From contig NZ_VWWP01000002.1 in assembly GCF_011752975.1 (NCBI RefSeq), positions 248,001 to 312,000 of the forward strand: a stretch of DNA of 64,000 nt, given 5' to 3'. Shown here in pieces: positions 17,991 through 26,923 of this stretch. The DNA is from Chryseobacterium sp. Tr-659 (GTDB taxonomy: Bacteria; Bacteroidota; Bacteroidia; Flavobacteriales; Weeksellaceae). Each line of letters begins with the position of its first letter. Positions within the stretch are counted from its first letter, which is position 1. Position numbers and translations under genes: made by a program. A model generated the notes under the pieces. It was not told the DNA's origin, searched no databases, and saw nothing but the letters and a program-made list of their open reading frames with translations.

Positions 17991-18467
17991 ATGAGACTAA
18001 GTAACCGTAATAAAACATCAGTATATAACTCCGCAAGCACTTTGCTTTTAATGATGACCGTATTTGGAATATTGGTGTTTTTTGCCAATGAGTACAGATT
18101 TAATGCGCTGGGAAAGGAAAGTTATCTGCTGATAATTATTCCTGTTGGCCTGTTGATGATTTTTCATCTTAGAGGACGACAGGTTTTCGAATATGACAGC
18201 GATGGCGAGGCCCTGAATTTTAAAAACAGGAATATTATCCCTTTTTTAAGCAAACCTCTTCACGACGAGTTTCCGAAATATAAGCTGATAAAATATGATG
18301 TAATCAATATTTTCTTTATCAAAAGATTATATATTACCGTTTCAAGTAAGAATAATGGCTCTACCATATTGAAGTATGAGATTTCTTATTTGACCAGAAA
18401 AGAAGTAAATGATTTAAAAATCTCTCTTAACAAAGTTGTAAAAGTTAATAAAGAGAAAAAAGATTAA
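17991..18467 (+). CDS. Small membrane protein between parE and parC
   Basis: 158 residues, not recognised. Two membrane helices (about 17-33 TLLLMMTVFGILVFFAN and 45-58 LLIIIPVGLLMIFHL) followed by a soluble beta-rich region (YDVINIFFIKRLYITVSS) and a Lys-rich tail; the shape resembles small bacterial PH-like membrane proteins (weak inference). It lies 90 bp after parE and 7 bp before parC on the same strand, so it is very likely co-transcribed with topoisomerase IV. No functional link to topoisomerase can be shown from sequence. Confidence 0.75.
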   Translation: MRLSNRNKTSVYNSASTLLLMMTVFGILVFFANEYRFNALGKESYLLIIIPVGLLMIFHLRGRQVFEYDSDGEALNFKNRNIIPFLSKPLHDEFPKYKLIKYDVINIFFIKRLYITVSSKNNGSTILKYEISYLTRKEVNDLKISLNKVVKVNKEKKD

Positions 18468-18474
18468 AAAACAG

Positions 18475-21066
18475 ATGACGACAGAAGAATATTCGCATGA
18501 GGGTGAAAGCCTGAAGAAAGTTTCCGGGTTATACAAAGACTGGTTTCTGGATTATGCTTCCTATGTAATTTTGGATAGAGCGATCCCTTCGGTATACGAT
18601 GGTTTAAAACCCGTTCAGCGAAGAATCATGCACTCTATGCGCGAACTGGAAGACGGCCGTTACAATAAGGTGGCCAACATCGTGGGAAATACCATGAAAT
18701 ATCACCCGCACGGTGATGCCTCCATTACAGATGCCATGGTGCAGATAGGACAGAAAGAACTACTGATAGACACTCAGGGGAACTGGGGGAATATCTATAC
18801 GGGAGACTCTGCAGCCGCTGCAAGATATATTGAAGCAAGACTTACTCCATTTGCTCTGGAAGTAGTTTTTAACCCTAAAACTACGGAATGGACAAAATCC
18901 TACGACGGAAGAAACAATGAACCTATCGATCTGCCGGTAAAGTTTCCTTTACTGCTTGCACAAGGTGTGGAAGGGATCGGGGTAGGACTTTCTACAAAAA
19001 TACTTCCGCATAACTTCAACGAACTCATCAACGCATCAGTAGCTTATTTAAAAGGAAAAAGATTTGAACTCTATCCGGACTTCTTAACAGCCGGATATTT
19101 GGATGTCTCAGAATATAATGACGGTCACAGAGGAGGAAAAGTAAGAGCCAGGGCTAAAATTACCCAAACGGATAAACATACCCTTGTGATCTCCGAACTT
19201 CCGTATTCAAAAACAACCACTGACCTGATTGATTCTATCCTGAAAGCCAATGAAAAAGGAAAGATCAAAATCAAAAAGATTGAAGATAATACTTCTGATA
19301 AAGTAGAAATTCTGATCCATATTCATAACGATGTTTCTCCGGATAAGACGATTGATGCACTTTATGCATTCACAGACTGCCAGGTGACAATCTCGCCGAA
19401 TGCCTGTGTAATCGTTGGAGATAAGCCTATGTTCATGAATGTTTCCGATATTCTGAAAATGAATACGGACCATACGGTTTCCTTATTGAAAAAAGAACTT
19501 GAAATTGAACTTCATGAGCTTCAGGAAAGCTGGCACTTCTCTTCACTGGAAAGGATTTTCATCGAAAACAGAATTTATCATGACATAGAAGAAGTGAAAA
19601 CCTGGGAAGATGTACTGAAGACGATTGATAAAGGATTAAAACCTCATACCGGACATCTTTTAAGAGCTGTAACGGAAGAAGATATTTTAAAACTAACAGA
19701 AATCAGAATCAAGAGAATTTCAAGATTCGATCTGGATAAATTTAAAGAAAATATTGCCGCTCTGGAAGGCAAAATAGAACAGGTGAAATACCACCTTGCC
19801 AATCTGATAGCTTATGCTGTTGATTATTATCTGAATATCCAGAAAAAATACGGAAAAGACAAACAGAGAAAAACCGAGCTTAGAATTTTTGATACCATTG
19901 ATGCTACAAAAGTAGCCGTTGCCAATGAGAAGTTCTATGCAAATTTTGAAGAAGGATTCATCGGAACTTCTCTGAGAAAAGATCAATATCTGTTCGATTG
20001 CTCTGATATTGATGATATCATTACTTTCAGAAAAGACGGAAGCATGAAGGTGGTAAAGGTGGAAGCCAAGACTTTCATTGGAAAAGACATACTTCACGTT
20101 GCCATATGGAAGAAAAATGATAAAAGAACGGTGTACAACATGATCTATCGTGAAGGCAGGGAAGGGCCCTATTATATGAAGCGTTTCTCCGTAACAGGAG
20201 TAACCCGAAATACAGATTATCCGCTGGCTTCAGACAAAAAAGGCTCAGAAACCTTATACTTTTCAGCCAATCCTAACGGGGAAGCGGAAACTGTAACCGT
20301 TCTTTTAAAGCCGAATCCAAGAATCAGAAAAAACAAAATGGAGATCAACTTCTCAGATCTTGCGATTAAAGGACGTGATTCCAAAGGAAATCTGGTGACC
20401 AAATATGCGGTGAAGAAAGTGGATATGAAAGAAGAAGGAGTTTCTACACTGGCACCAAGAAAGATATGGTTTGATGATACAGTGAGAAGACTGAATGCGG
20501 ATGCAAGAGGAACGCTGCTGGGGAACTTCAAAGGAGATGACAAAATCCTTACGATCAATACAAATGGTGAGGTGAAGCTGGTATCATTTGATCTTGGCAA
20601 CCGTTTTGATGATGAATATCTGGTGCTGGAAAAATGGAGACCTGCACAACCGATTACCTGTATCTATTATGATGGAGAAAAAGATATTTATTTCATCAAG
20701 AGATTTTTACTGGAAAACACGGTTAATGTACAGACGTTCATGCCGTCGGAACACCCGAAGTCATTTATTGAAAATGTAATTGTTGCCAATGATGCAACTG
20801 CTGATATCATTTTCGCAAAAGATAAAGGCAAGGAACGTGATCCGGAAACGGTGAATATCGATGAATTCATTGCTGTAAAAGGAATTAAGGCGATTGGCAA
20901 CCAGTTTACGAAATTTAAGGTAAAAGCCATCAATATTACAATTCCTGAACCTGTAGAGGAGGAACCGGAAATGTATGAAGATCCGGAACCTTCCGCTGAT
21001 GCAGATGAGGATGGAGGAATCATCGGAGACCTTTTCCAGGAAGATGAGAACAGCGGAAATGAGTAG
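18475..21066 (+). CDS. parC: DNA topoisomerase IV subunit A (ParC; GyrA-type)
   Basis: 863 residues. Breakage-reunion domain with DYASYVILDRAIPSVYDGLK, HPHGDASI, and catalytic Tyr118 in AAAARYIEARLTP; coiled coil (about 400-480); then a C-terminal beta-pinwheel (residues ~500-820) that lacks an obvious GyrA box QRRGGKG, which favours ParC over GyrA. The last ~45 residues are strongly acidic (EEEPEMYEDPEPSADADEDGG). It cleaves and passes DNA in decatenation with ParE. Starts 8 bp after the small membrane protein; operon parE-hyp-parC. Confidence 0.93.
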   Translation: MTTEEYSHEGESLKKVSGLYKDWFLDYASYVILDRAIPSVYDGLKPVQRRIMHSMRELEDGRYNKVANIVGNTMKYHPHGDASITDAMVQIGQKELLIDTQGNWGNIYTGDSAAAARYIEARLTPFALEVVFNPKTTEWTKSYDGRNNEPIDLPVKFPLLLAQGVEGIGVGLSTKILPHNFNELINASVAYLKGKRFELYPDFLTAGYLDVSEYNDGHRGGKVRARAKITQTDKHTLVISELPYSKTTTDLIDSILKANEKGKIKIKKIEDNTSDKVEILIHIHNDVSPDKTIDALYAFTDCQVTISPNACVIVGDKPMFMNVSDILKMNTDHTVSLLKKELEIELHELQESWHFSSLERIFIENRIYHDIEEVKTWEDVLKTIDKGLKPHTGHLLRAVTEEDILKLTEIRIKRISRFDLDKFKENIAALEGKIEQVKYHLANLIAYAVDYYLNIQKKYGKDKQRKTELRIFDTIDATKVAVANEKFYANFEEGFIGTSLRKDQYLFDCSDIDDIITFRKDGSMKVVKVEAKTFIGKDILHVAIWKKNDKRTVYNMIYREGREGPYYMKRFSVTGVTRNTDYPLASDKKGSETLYFSANPNGEAETVTVLLKPNPRIRKNKMEINFSDLAIKGRDSKGNLVTKYAVKKVDMKEEGVSTLAPRKIWFDDTVRRLNADARGTLLGNFKGDDKILTINTNGEVKLVSFDLGNRFDDEYLVLEKWRPAQPITCIYYDGEKDIYFIKRFLLENTVNVQTFMPSEHPKSFIENVIVANDATADIIFAKDKGKERDPETVNIDEFIAVKGIKAIGNQFTKFKVKAINITIPEPVEEEPEMYEDPEPSADADEDGGIIGDLFQEDENSGNE

Positions 21067-21110
21067 GATATAAAAATTACCTTTTATAAGGATAAATAAA
21101 AAAACATAAG

Positions 21111-21752
21111 ATGAATATAATTGTTTTAATAATCATTGCAGTTACGTGTATCTTCAGTTACATGGGATTCAACAATATGACATTGTTTGAGAAATACAAG
21201 TTTAATGTTGGAGCTATTGCAAACCGTAAAGAATATATAAGATTAATCAGCTCTGCATTTTTGCATGCCGATTTTATGCATTTGTTCTTTAATATGCTTT
21301 CCCTGTATTTTTTTCAGGGAGTGGTTATCAGTTTCTTTGGAGAAATAGGTTTTTTGATTATTTATTTCGGCTCCATGATCCTGGGAAATTTATTCAGCTT
21401 ACAAATCTATAAAAATCAACCGTGGTATTCCGCTATCGGGGCATCAGGAGCCGTTTCAGGAATTATTTTTGCTTCCATCGCAATGGCTCCGAATGAGATC
21501 AGTGTCAACTTCCTGCCGGGATGGTTATTCGGAACTTTGTATTTCGGATATTCCGTGTATATGATGCTGAATCCTAAACAATGGGATAATCTGGGACATG
21601 CTGCACATCTTGGAGGAGCTTTCTTCGGACTTGTGTATTCTATTGCCCTGCACCCGCAGCAAGCGATGAGCAACATTCTTTTCTTAGGAGTGATGTCGCT
21701 TCCGCTGATATACCTCGGATATCAGATTTTTATAAAAAAGAAAATCAATTAA
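21111..21752 (+). CDS. Rhomboid family intramembrane serine protease
   Basis: 213 residues, six predicted membrane helices. Catalytic dyad S112 in GASGAVSG and H166 in GHAAHLGGA, with the oxyanion-region HADFMHLFFNM (H57, N61). Cleaves membrane-protein substrates within the bilayer; substrate unknown. 44 bp downstream of parC and 7 bp upstream of a T9SS-type protein gene on the same strand. Confidence 0.92.
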   Translation: MNIIVLIIIAVTCIFSYMGFNNMTLFEKYKFNVGAIANRKEYIRLISSAFLHADFMHLFFNMLSLYFFQGVVISFFGEIGFLIIYFGSMILGNLFSLQIYKNQPWYSAIGASGAVSGIIFASIAMAPNEISVNFLPGWLFGTLYFGYSVYMMLNPKQWDNLGHAAHLGGAFFGLVYSIALHPQQAMSNILFLGVMSLPLIYLGYQIFIKKKIN

Positions 21753-21759
21753 TCTATAA

Positions 21760-23817
21760 ATGAAAAAAACTATTAACCTGATTTTGGTGCTGATTAGTAA
21801 CTATTTTTTATCACAAAATAATTTTACACTGGTCACACCAAAGCCTTCTGATGCCAAAGCCACTAAAATTGCCTTTTCCAAGGATAATTTAGGCTTTATT
21901 ATCAATAACAATAAAGAACTCCTATCCACCAATGATAAGGGATTGAGCTGGGGGCTTAAACAAACCCTGAATTTTGTTCCGCGTGATATCAAATTCAGAA
22001 ATAATGTAGGATTTATCGTAGGAGATTATACCATTCTCCGATCTGATGATTATGGAGTAACATGGAATCCTGTGAATGTTTTCGGTGGATATTCTTTAAA
22101 CTCAATTAACTTTATCAGTGATGATGAGGTCTATATTTCCGGGCAGACACAGATTCTGAAATCTTCAGACAAAGGGCTTACCTTTCCAGTTAATACAACA
22201 ATGTATGGGATGTCAGCAGCTATCACTGTTTTTACAAATGCTGATAATGTGATTGCAACCACTTACGATGGAAGAATTAGAAAATCTACAGACGGAGGAA
22301 ACACCTGGGTAACTACTGCTTCTGATACAAGTTCCAGCAACCAATATTATTCTCTCGTATTTCCATCCCAGAACGTAGGGTATGTGAATAAAGGCTTCGG
22401 AGATATGCTTAAAACTACGGATGGAGGACAAACCTGGACAGCATTAAGTTACAGCACTTACCATACTGAAACATATGGAATGCAGTTTTTTGATGAAAAT
22501 AACGGGTTCGCCGTTGGAGCAAATGGCGCCGTCTATAAAACAACCAATGGTGGTACTTCATGGCAATGGATCAGCCCGACATCTATGTACAACAGTGATC
22601 ATGATTACGATCTGAACGGATTGTATTTCTTTGATACTCAAACGGCCATTTGCGTCGGTAATAACGGAAGAATCATAAAAACACAAAACGGAGGAACCAA
22701 CTGGACCAACTATGCTCCTACCTATGATGTGATTAATGAACTTCACTTTATAAATGCCAATAATGCTTATTTAAAAACCAATATGGGAGGCTTTTTTAAA
22801 AGTTCAGATGCCGGAAACTCATGGCAGAAAGTTCAGTATCCTCCTCACCAGTCTTACAGCAACGGGTTTACTTTCCTGAATGAAAATGTAGGATATTCTA
22901 TCGGTGCCAATCAGGGATTGGTATACAAAACTACAGATGGGGCCCAAAACTGGACTCCCAGCACGGTAATTCAGTATGAACCTCTATATTCAGTAAGCTT
23001 TCTTTCAGAAAATGTAGGATATGTAAGTGGAGGATATGATACTCCTAATGCCGGATTATTCAAGACTGTGGATGGAGCATCAAGCTGGCAGAAGATTTCG
23101 AACTTAAAGTTTTCCTACCTTAAATTTTTCAATAATAATGTAGGGTACGGGGTGAAGACAGGTGTTTTTTGGACAATGTACAAAACGCTGGACGGAGGAA
23201 TTACCTGGAATATATGCTTTGAAGGACCTTCTTCAAACATTTACTTTGATTTTTTAAATGAAAACCAGATCTTCCTGAAAGGAAATAATGGAGACTTCTT
23301 TAAATCAAATGATGGAGGAACTACATGGACGCAGTCCCAGCTTCCATACTATTCCTTTGATAAAATTAAATTTGTAGATCAGAATACAGGATATGTAGCT
23401 GATCAGGAAAAGGTTTACAAAACAATTGACGGCGGAACAACGTGGAGCCTGCTTTTAGACAATAACTACGGCTTTGATATTAAAACATTGGAAGTTGGAG
23501 GTGATTATTTATATTTGTCTGGTAATGGAGGAAGAATTTATAAGTATTCATTAGGATTTCTTGCCGCAAGTGAAGCAGATGCAAATACCAATACCAACGA
23601 TCTGAAAATCTATCCTAATCCGGCAACAGATTATGTACATGTAAGTACGAAGAAGAAAATAAATGAGATCAGGCTGATCGATATTTCCGGGAAAATGATA
23701 AAAACAGTCCGAAACACATCGCAGATCGGGGTGTCAGAACATCATCCCGGAATGTACTTTTTAGAGATAATATACGGTGATAACACGAAACAGGTGACCA
23801 AGATTATCAAAAAATAA
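21760..23817 (+). CDS. Secreted BNR/Ycf48-repeat propeller protein with T9SS sorting domain
   Basis: 685 residues. Signal peptide (about 1-18, ending FLSQ), then about 13 Ycf48/BNR-like units of the type TTDGGQTWTAL or SSDAGNSWQKV spread through residues 45-565, predicting one or two beta-propellers, and a type A T9SS C-terminal domain (LKIYPNPATDYVHVST...GMYFLEIIYG). Predicted surface-exposed or released. Only 7 bp after the rhomboid gene, so probably co-transcribed with it. Ligand or enzymatic role unknown. Confidence 0.85.
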   Translation: MKKTINLILVLISNYFLSQNNFTLVTPKPSDAKATKIAFSKDNLGFIINNNKELLSTNDKGLSWGLKQTLNFVPRDIKFRNNVGFIVGDYTILRSDDYGVTWNPVNVFGGYSLNSINFISDDEVYISGQTQILKSSDKGLTFPVNTTMYGMSAAITVFTNADNVIATTYDGRIRKSTDGGNTWVTTASDTSSSNQYYSLVFPSQNVGYVNKGFGDMLKTTDGGQTWTALSYSTYHTETYGMQFFDENNGFAVGANGAVYKTTNGGTSWQWISPTSMYNSDHDYDLNGLYFFDTQTAICVGNNGRIIKTQNGGTNWTNYAPTYDVINELHFINANNAYLKTNMGGFFKSSDAGNSWQKVQYPPHQSYSNGFTFLNENVGYSIGANQGLVYKTTDGAQNWTPSTVIQYEPLYSVSFLSENVGYVSGGYDTPNAGLFKTVDGASSWQKISNLKFSYLKFFNNNVGYGVKTGVFWTMYKTLDGGITWNICFEGPSSNIYFDFLNENQIFLKGNNGDFFKSNDGGTTWTQSQLPYYSFDKIKFVDQNTGYVADQEKVYKTIDGGTTWSLLLDNNYGFDIKTLEVGGDYLYLSGNGGRIYKYSLGFLAASEADANTNTNDLKIYPNPATDYVHVSTKKKINEIRLIDISGKMIKTVRNTSQIGVSEHHPGMYFLEIIYGDNTKQVTKIIKK

Positions 23818-23845
23818 TAATAACATATTAAGATAATAAAAACCA

Positions 23846-24934
23846 ATGAACACATCAGAATTCAACAGTTTCATCGTGATACTTATCTATGGTTCATTGG
23901 TTTTGCTTTCTTTGCTGAAACTGGCCAATCCTTTAAAAGTAAACAGGAAAGCCAATTTCTGGTTCGGAATATTCCTGTTCCTTTGGTCTACATTCTGGAT
24001 GGATGAAATCCTGTTTCTGATTACAGATTCTACTGTAGAATTTCATTCCTTATTCTTGATCCGGTTTATACAGTATCTTACTCCAATTGTTTTTTATTTC
24101 AGTGTATTATTTTACACTAATCCATCCTTTAAATTTAAGCTTACGGATAGTAAATTCCTGATACTTCCGGTAGCGTTTCTGGTGTGCCTTTTATTGGTGA
24201 GATGGGGTTATTATAACCCATTTGATTATCTGAGTATTATTCTAATCCTGATACAGGCACTCTTTTACACCGTATTTTCTTACATTACGATAAGAAAACA
24301 TCAGCGGAAGATCCAGCAGTTTTCTTCCAATACAGAAGGAATCAATCTTAATTGGCTTGAATATATTATTCTTGTCCTTCTTATTGTGAATATCATCTAT
24401 GTGATCTATAATCTTTTTTATGATCCGAAATCATTGAATTTCTTTATCAATACAGTCTTTCTGCTGGTGATTTATTTTGTAGCTTATTATTCTCTGAAAC
24501 AGAAAGAAATTTATCCTTTGGAAGAAAAGCAGAGGGATGAACTAATTGCCATCAATGACGACTCAGATTCGGAAGAAATAAAAAGAAAACTGATCTCTGA
24601 TGAAGAATTAGAAAAGATCAAGACATCACTGGAAGATATCATGGAAACTCATAAACCTTATCTTGACAGTGAACTGAACCTTATAAGACTTGCCGAAATG
24701 CTTTCGGTTTCTACCCATCATTTGTCTTATGTGATCAATACCGGTTTTGGAAAGAATTTTTTCCAGTATGTAAATGAATTCAGAGTGGATTATGCAAAAC
24801 ATCTTCTGAAGAAGACAGACAACAAGCTATCCATTTTGGGGATTGCTTATGAATCCGGGTTCAATTCCAAGACTTCCTTCAATACAACCTTCAAAAAAAT
24901 GACCGGACAAACCCCTTCTGAATTCAGAAAATAG
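23846..24934 (+). CDS. Membrane-anchored AraC-type transcriptional regulator
   Basis: 362 residues. Six to seven membrane helices fill residues 8-215, then an acidic linker (NDDSDSEEIKR) and a C-terminal AraC domain (about 255-362) with LAEMLSVSTHHLSYVINTGF and LGIAYESGFNSKTSFNTTFK followed by MTGQTPSEFRK. An AraC domain tethered to a polytopic membrane module is common in Bacteroidota. Starts 28 bp after the BNR protein; the next gene has its own promoter. Signal and targets unknown. Confidence 0.87.
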   Translation: MNTSEFNSFIVILIYGSLVLLSLLKLANPLKVNRKANFWFGIFLFLWSTFWMDEILFLITDSTVEFHSLFLIRFIQYLTPIVFYFSVLFYTNPSFKFKLTDSKFLILPVAFLVCLLLVRWGYYNPFDYLSIILILIQALFYTVFSYITIRKHQRKIQQFSSNTEGINLNWLEYIILVLLIVNIIYVIYNLFYDPKSLNFFINTVFLLVIYFVAYYSLKQKEIYPLEEKQRDELIAINDDSDSEEIKRKLISDEELEKIKTSLEDIMETHKPYLDSELNLIRLAEMLSVSTHHLSYVINTGFGKNFFQYVNEFRVDYAKHLLKKTDNKLSILGIAYESGFNSKTSFNTTFKKMTGQTPSEFRK

Positions 24935-25066
24935 GTTCAGGTTTATAAAGTTTTACTTTCTTTCGATAGTAAATTGTTGGTTTTCAATTCGTTGCTTTGT
25001 TTTTGTTTTTTGCTTGAAAATCAGTTCATTCAGATAAGCTGGAACATTCAAACCATCCTTACACAA

Positions 25067-25074
25067 TAGCTTTG
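25067..25074 (+). promoter_or_regulatory. -7 box (TAGCTTTG) before the SDR gene at 25094
   Basis: Exact TAnnTTTG match, 19 bases before the ATG. Confidence 0.5.
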
Positions 25075-25093
25075 TACCGTAAAATTTAAACTT

Positions 25094-25879
25094 ATGGATA
25101 CCAAAGAATCATATGCTGTAGTTACGGGAGCAAGTCAGGGATTGGGCAAAGCCTTCGCGGAGAATCTTGCCCAAAAGAAAATCAATGTCATTCTGGTAAG
25201 CCTTCCAAACCAGAACCTGGAAGATCTTTCCCGGAGCCTGGAAGAACTTTATGATATAAAAACCCATTATTACGAAACAGATCTTTCCGTGAATGAAAAT
25301 GTAATGAAACTTACAGAGTGGCTTAACCGCTCATTTGATATTCATATTCTGATCAATAATGCAGGGCTTGGAGGAACCAAAAGGTTTACTGAAGCAACCC
25401 CGGATTATATCAACCGTATTCTGCAGGTTAATGTAACAGCAACCTCGCTCATTACCCATCAATTACTTCCTAATCTTTTAAAACAGCCCAGAGCTTATAT
25501 TTTAAACGTTTCAAGCATGGCTGCTTTCTCTCCGATAGGATTTAAAACCGTTTATCCTGCGTCAAAAACTTTTATTCATTCATTCTCAAGAGGATTACAT
25601 GAAGAATTAAAAGATACCAGTGTTTTTGTAAGTGTGGTTAATCCCGGAGCAATGAAAACCAATACTGATGTGTGTAAAAGAATTGAAAAGCAAGGCTTTT
25701 TGGGCAGAATGACACTTCTGAATCCGGATAAAGTAGCTTCTTACAGTATTCATCAGCTGTTTAAAAAAGATTCCGTAATTATGGTGAACCCGCTCAGCTG
25801 GCTGTTGATGAAGATTTTACCAATCTGGATCAAACTTCCTCTGATGACTCAAGCCATAAAGAGAGAGATTGAAGCATAA
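25094..25879 (+). CDS. SDR family NAD(P)-dependent dehydrogenase (DltE/YqjQ-like)
   Basis: 261 residues. Rossmann motif TGASQGLGKA (12-21), NNAGLGG near 90, catalytic SSM...YPASK (TVYPASKTFIHSF). The C-terminal half, with LLMKILPIWIKLPLMTQAIK, resembles the SDR subgroup acting on hydrophobic substrates near membranes. Followed after 21 bp by an extended SDR on the same strand, so a two-gene operon is likely. Substrate unknown. Confidence 0.87.
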   Translation: MDTKESYAVVTGASQGLGKAFAENLAQKKINVILVSLPNQNLEDLSRSLEELYDIKTHYYETDLSVNENVMKLTEWLNRSFDIHILINNAGLGGTKRFTEATPDYINRILQVNVTATSLITHQLLPNLLKQPRAYILNVSSMAAFSPIGFKTVYPASKTFIHSFSRGLHEELKDTSVFVSVVNPGAMKTNTDVCKRIEKQGFLGRMTLLNPDKVASYSIHQLFKKDSVIMVNPLSWLLMKILPIWIKLPLMTQAIKREIEA

Positions 25880-25900
25880 GATCTGAATTATAAAGAACAT

Positions 25901-26872
25901 ATGAAGAAAATTTGTGTTACCGGTGCCACCGGGCTTCTGGGAACTAATGTTATTATTAAATTATTGGAAAATGGTTATTCTGTTATTGCTTTGGTGCGCA
26001 AGAAAAGCGGCTGGATGGGTGAAGAAAACGAGAATCTGAAACTGGTTGAAACTGATCTGTTATCGGACTTTTCATCACACCTTAAAGAAATTGACTGTGT
26101 CATTCATATTGCTGCAGAAACACGCCAGAATCTGCTCAGTTATGATGAATATAGAAAAGTAAATTACGAAATGACAGTGAATCTTTTTACACAATCAAAG
26201 ACAGCAGATGTTAAAAAATTTCTGTTTGTAAGTACGGCAAATACAATCGGATATGGAAATACCATTTTCTGGGGAAGTGAAAAAGCTCCACAGCTTTATC
26301 CTTTTACCCACTCATTCTACGCCAAAAGTAAGCTTGAAACTGAAGACTACCTGTTACAAAACAGGAAAGACACAGAGGTTGTTATCCTTAATCCTACATT
26401 TATGATCGGTGCTTATGATCATAAGCCCAGCTCCGGGAAAATTATTTTCTGGGCCTGGAAAAAGAAATTAATATGTTACCCGAAAGGAGGAAAAAATTTC
26501 GTTCATGCTGCAGATGCGGCAGAAGGAGTCATAAAAGCCATTGAAAAAGGAAAAGACGGAGAAAAATATCTTTTAGCCCATGAAAACCTAAGCTATAAAG
26601 AATTTTTTGGAAAAATTAGCAGAATTACAAACCAAAAACCCATTATGATTCCTATTTCTAACAAGGTATTAAGTATCCTTGGACTGATAGGAGACGGACT
26701 GAGAAAACTGAAAATAAAAACAAACCTTAGTACTACCAATATGAAAGCACTTCAGGTTTGTAATTATTATTCCAATCTGAAATCTGTAAAAGATTTAGGC
26801 ATGCAGTATCAATCTGTGGATAAGGCTGTAAGTGATGCCATTGAATATTTTATTAAAAATAATAGGTGTTGA
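25901..26872 (+). CDS. NAD-dependent epimerase/dehydratase family protein (extended SDR)
   Basis: 323 residues. TGATGLLGTN at 7-16 binds the dinucleotide; DCVIHIAAETR and the catalytic YAKSK (FYAKSKLETEDYL) mark an extended SDR like dihydroflavonol reductase / 3-beta-HSD-type enzymes. Encoded 21 bp after another SDR. Specific reaction not assignable. Convergent with the lectin-like gene. Confidence 0.85.
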   Translation: MKKICVTGATGLLGTNVIIKLLENGYSVIALVRKKSGWMGEENENLKLVETDLLSDFSSHLKEIDCVIHIAAETRQNLLSYDEYRKVNYEMTVNLFTQSKTADVKKFLFVSTANTIGYGNTIFWGSEKAPQLYPFTHSFYAKSKLETEDYLLQNRKDTEVVILNPTFMIGAYDHKPSSGKIIFWAWKKKLICYPKGGKNFVHAADAAEGVIKAIEKGKDGEKYLLAHENLSYKEFFGKISRITNQKPIMIPISNKVLSILGLIGDGLRKLKIKTNLSTTNMKALQVCNYYSNLKSVKDLGMQYQSVDKAVSDAIEYFIKNNRC

Positions 26873-26923
26873 TTTTCAGTATGGTTATTGCAACAACCAG
26901 CAGTTAAAACGGGTTGTATACAA

